From the NCBI GenBank assembly GCA_910579215.1, contig CAJTTN010000004.1:1-64000 (forward strand): DNA of 64,000 bases, written 5' to 3'. More model-generated notes on the stretch are below. The model saw nothing but the letters and a program-made list of their open reading frames with translations. It ran no database searches and was not told the origin of the DNA. The letters are not shown here. Position 1 is the first letter of the stretch. The stretch comes from an uncultured Anaeroplasmataceae bacterium (GTDB lineage: Bacteria > Bacillota_I > Bacilli_A > Acholeplasmatales > Anaeroplasmataceae).

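Overview
The window is AT-rich bacterial DNA that uses the standard genetic code: TGA acts as a stop and Trp is TGG. Ribosome binding sites are strong (aggagg type), and the sequence starts at the 3' end of an rRNA operon (23S, 5S, tRNA-Asn). The rRNA ends, the RBS style and the protein families suggest a low-GC Bacillota lineage, possibly a gut or mollicute-related one such as Erysipelotrichales or RF39-like bacteria. That placement is inference.

Region 1 (1-442) is the end of the rRNA operon. Region 2 (398-17886) is an integrated element of about 17.4 kb bounded by perfect 45-bp direct repeats of the tRNA-Asn 3' half. Its left arm carries a tyrosine integrase and three small XRE repressors on the minus strand. 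A divergent control region follows, with two 19-bp operators and a consensus promoter. The early operon (2785-7798) encodes small proteins plus a Spo11/Topo VI-A-like TOPRIM protein and an SSB-like OB-fold protein. Next come a probable replication initiator (8024-9049) and four iteron-like repeats (9197-9276). The late operon (9748-16306) encodes a winged-helix protein, a membrane P-loop ATPase with Zot/pI-like features, two large secreted membrane-anchored proteins and small membrane proteins. I see no relaxase, VirB4, capsid, terminase or tail gene. The best reading is therefore a filamentous-phage-like (inovirus-like) or otherwise undescribed integrative element, not a standard ICE or tailed prophage. 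Both operons begin with a promoter, then an intrinsic terminator, then the first RBS, which points to antitermination or attenuation control. Two early leaders share a structured RNA whose long helix is kept in position but not in sequence. A candidate small RNA with its own promoter and terminator lies near the right end.

Region 3 (17887-18620) holds the displaced rRNA-operon terminator, a 26-residue membrane peptide gene and a mostly empty spacer. Region 4 (18621-64000) holds three consecutive same-strand genes for secreted BspA-like (LRR_5) proteins: a 652-aa lipoprotein, a 2107-aa protein with about 15 MBG/YDG-type repeats, InlB-type repeats and LRRs, and a giant reading frame. The giant frame opens at 27277 and has no stop before the window ends, so it has at least 12,241 codons. 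It contains LRR_5 arrays, a block of about 1800 residues with D-G-x-x-G-T-x-D-D repeats, inserted domains, and at the window edge a nearly identical 729-bp tandem duplication. These genes probably build very large surface or adhesive structures.
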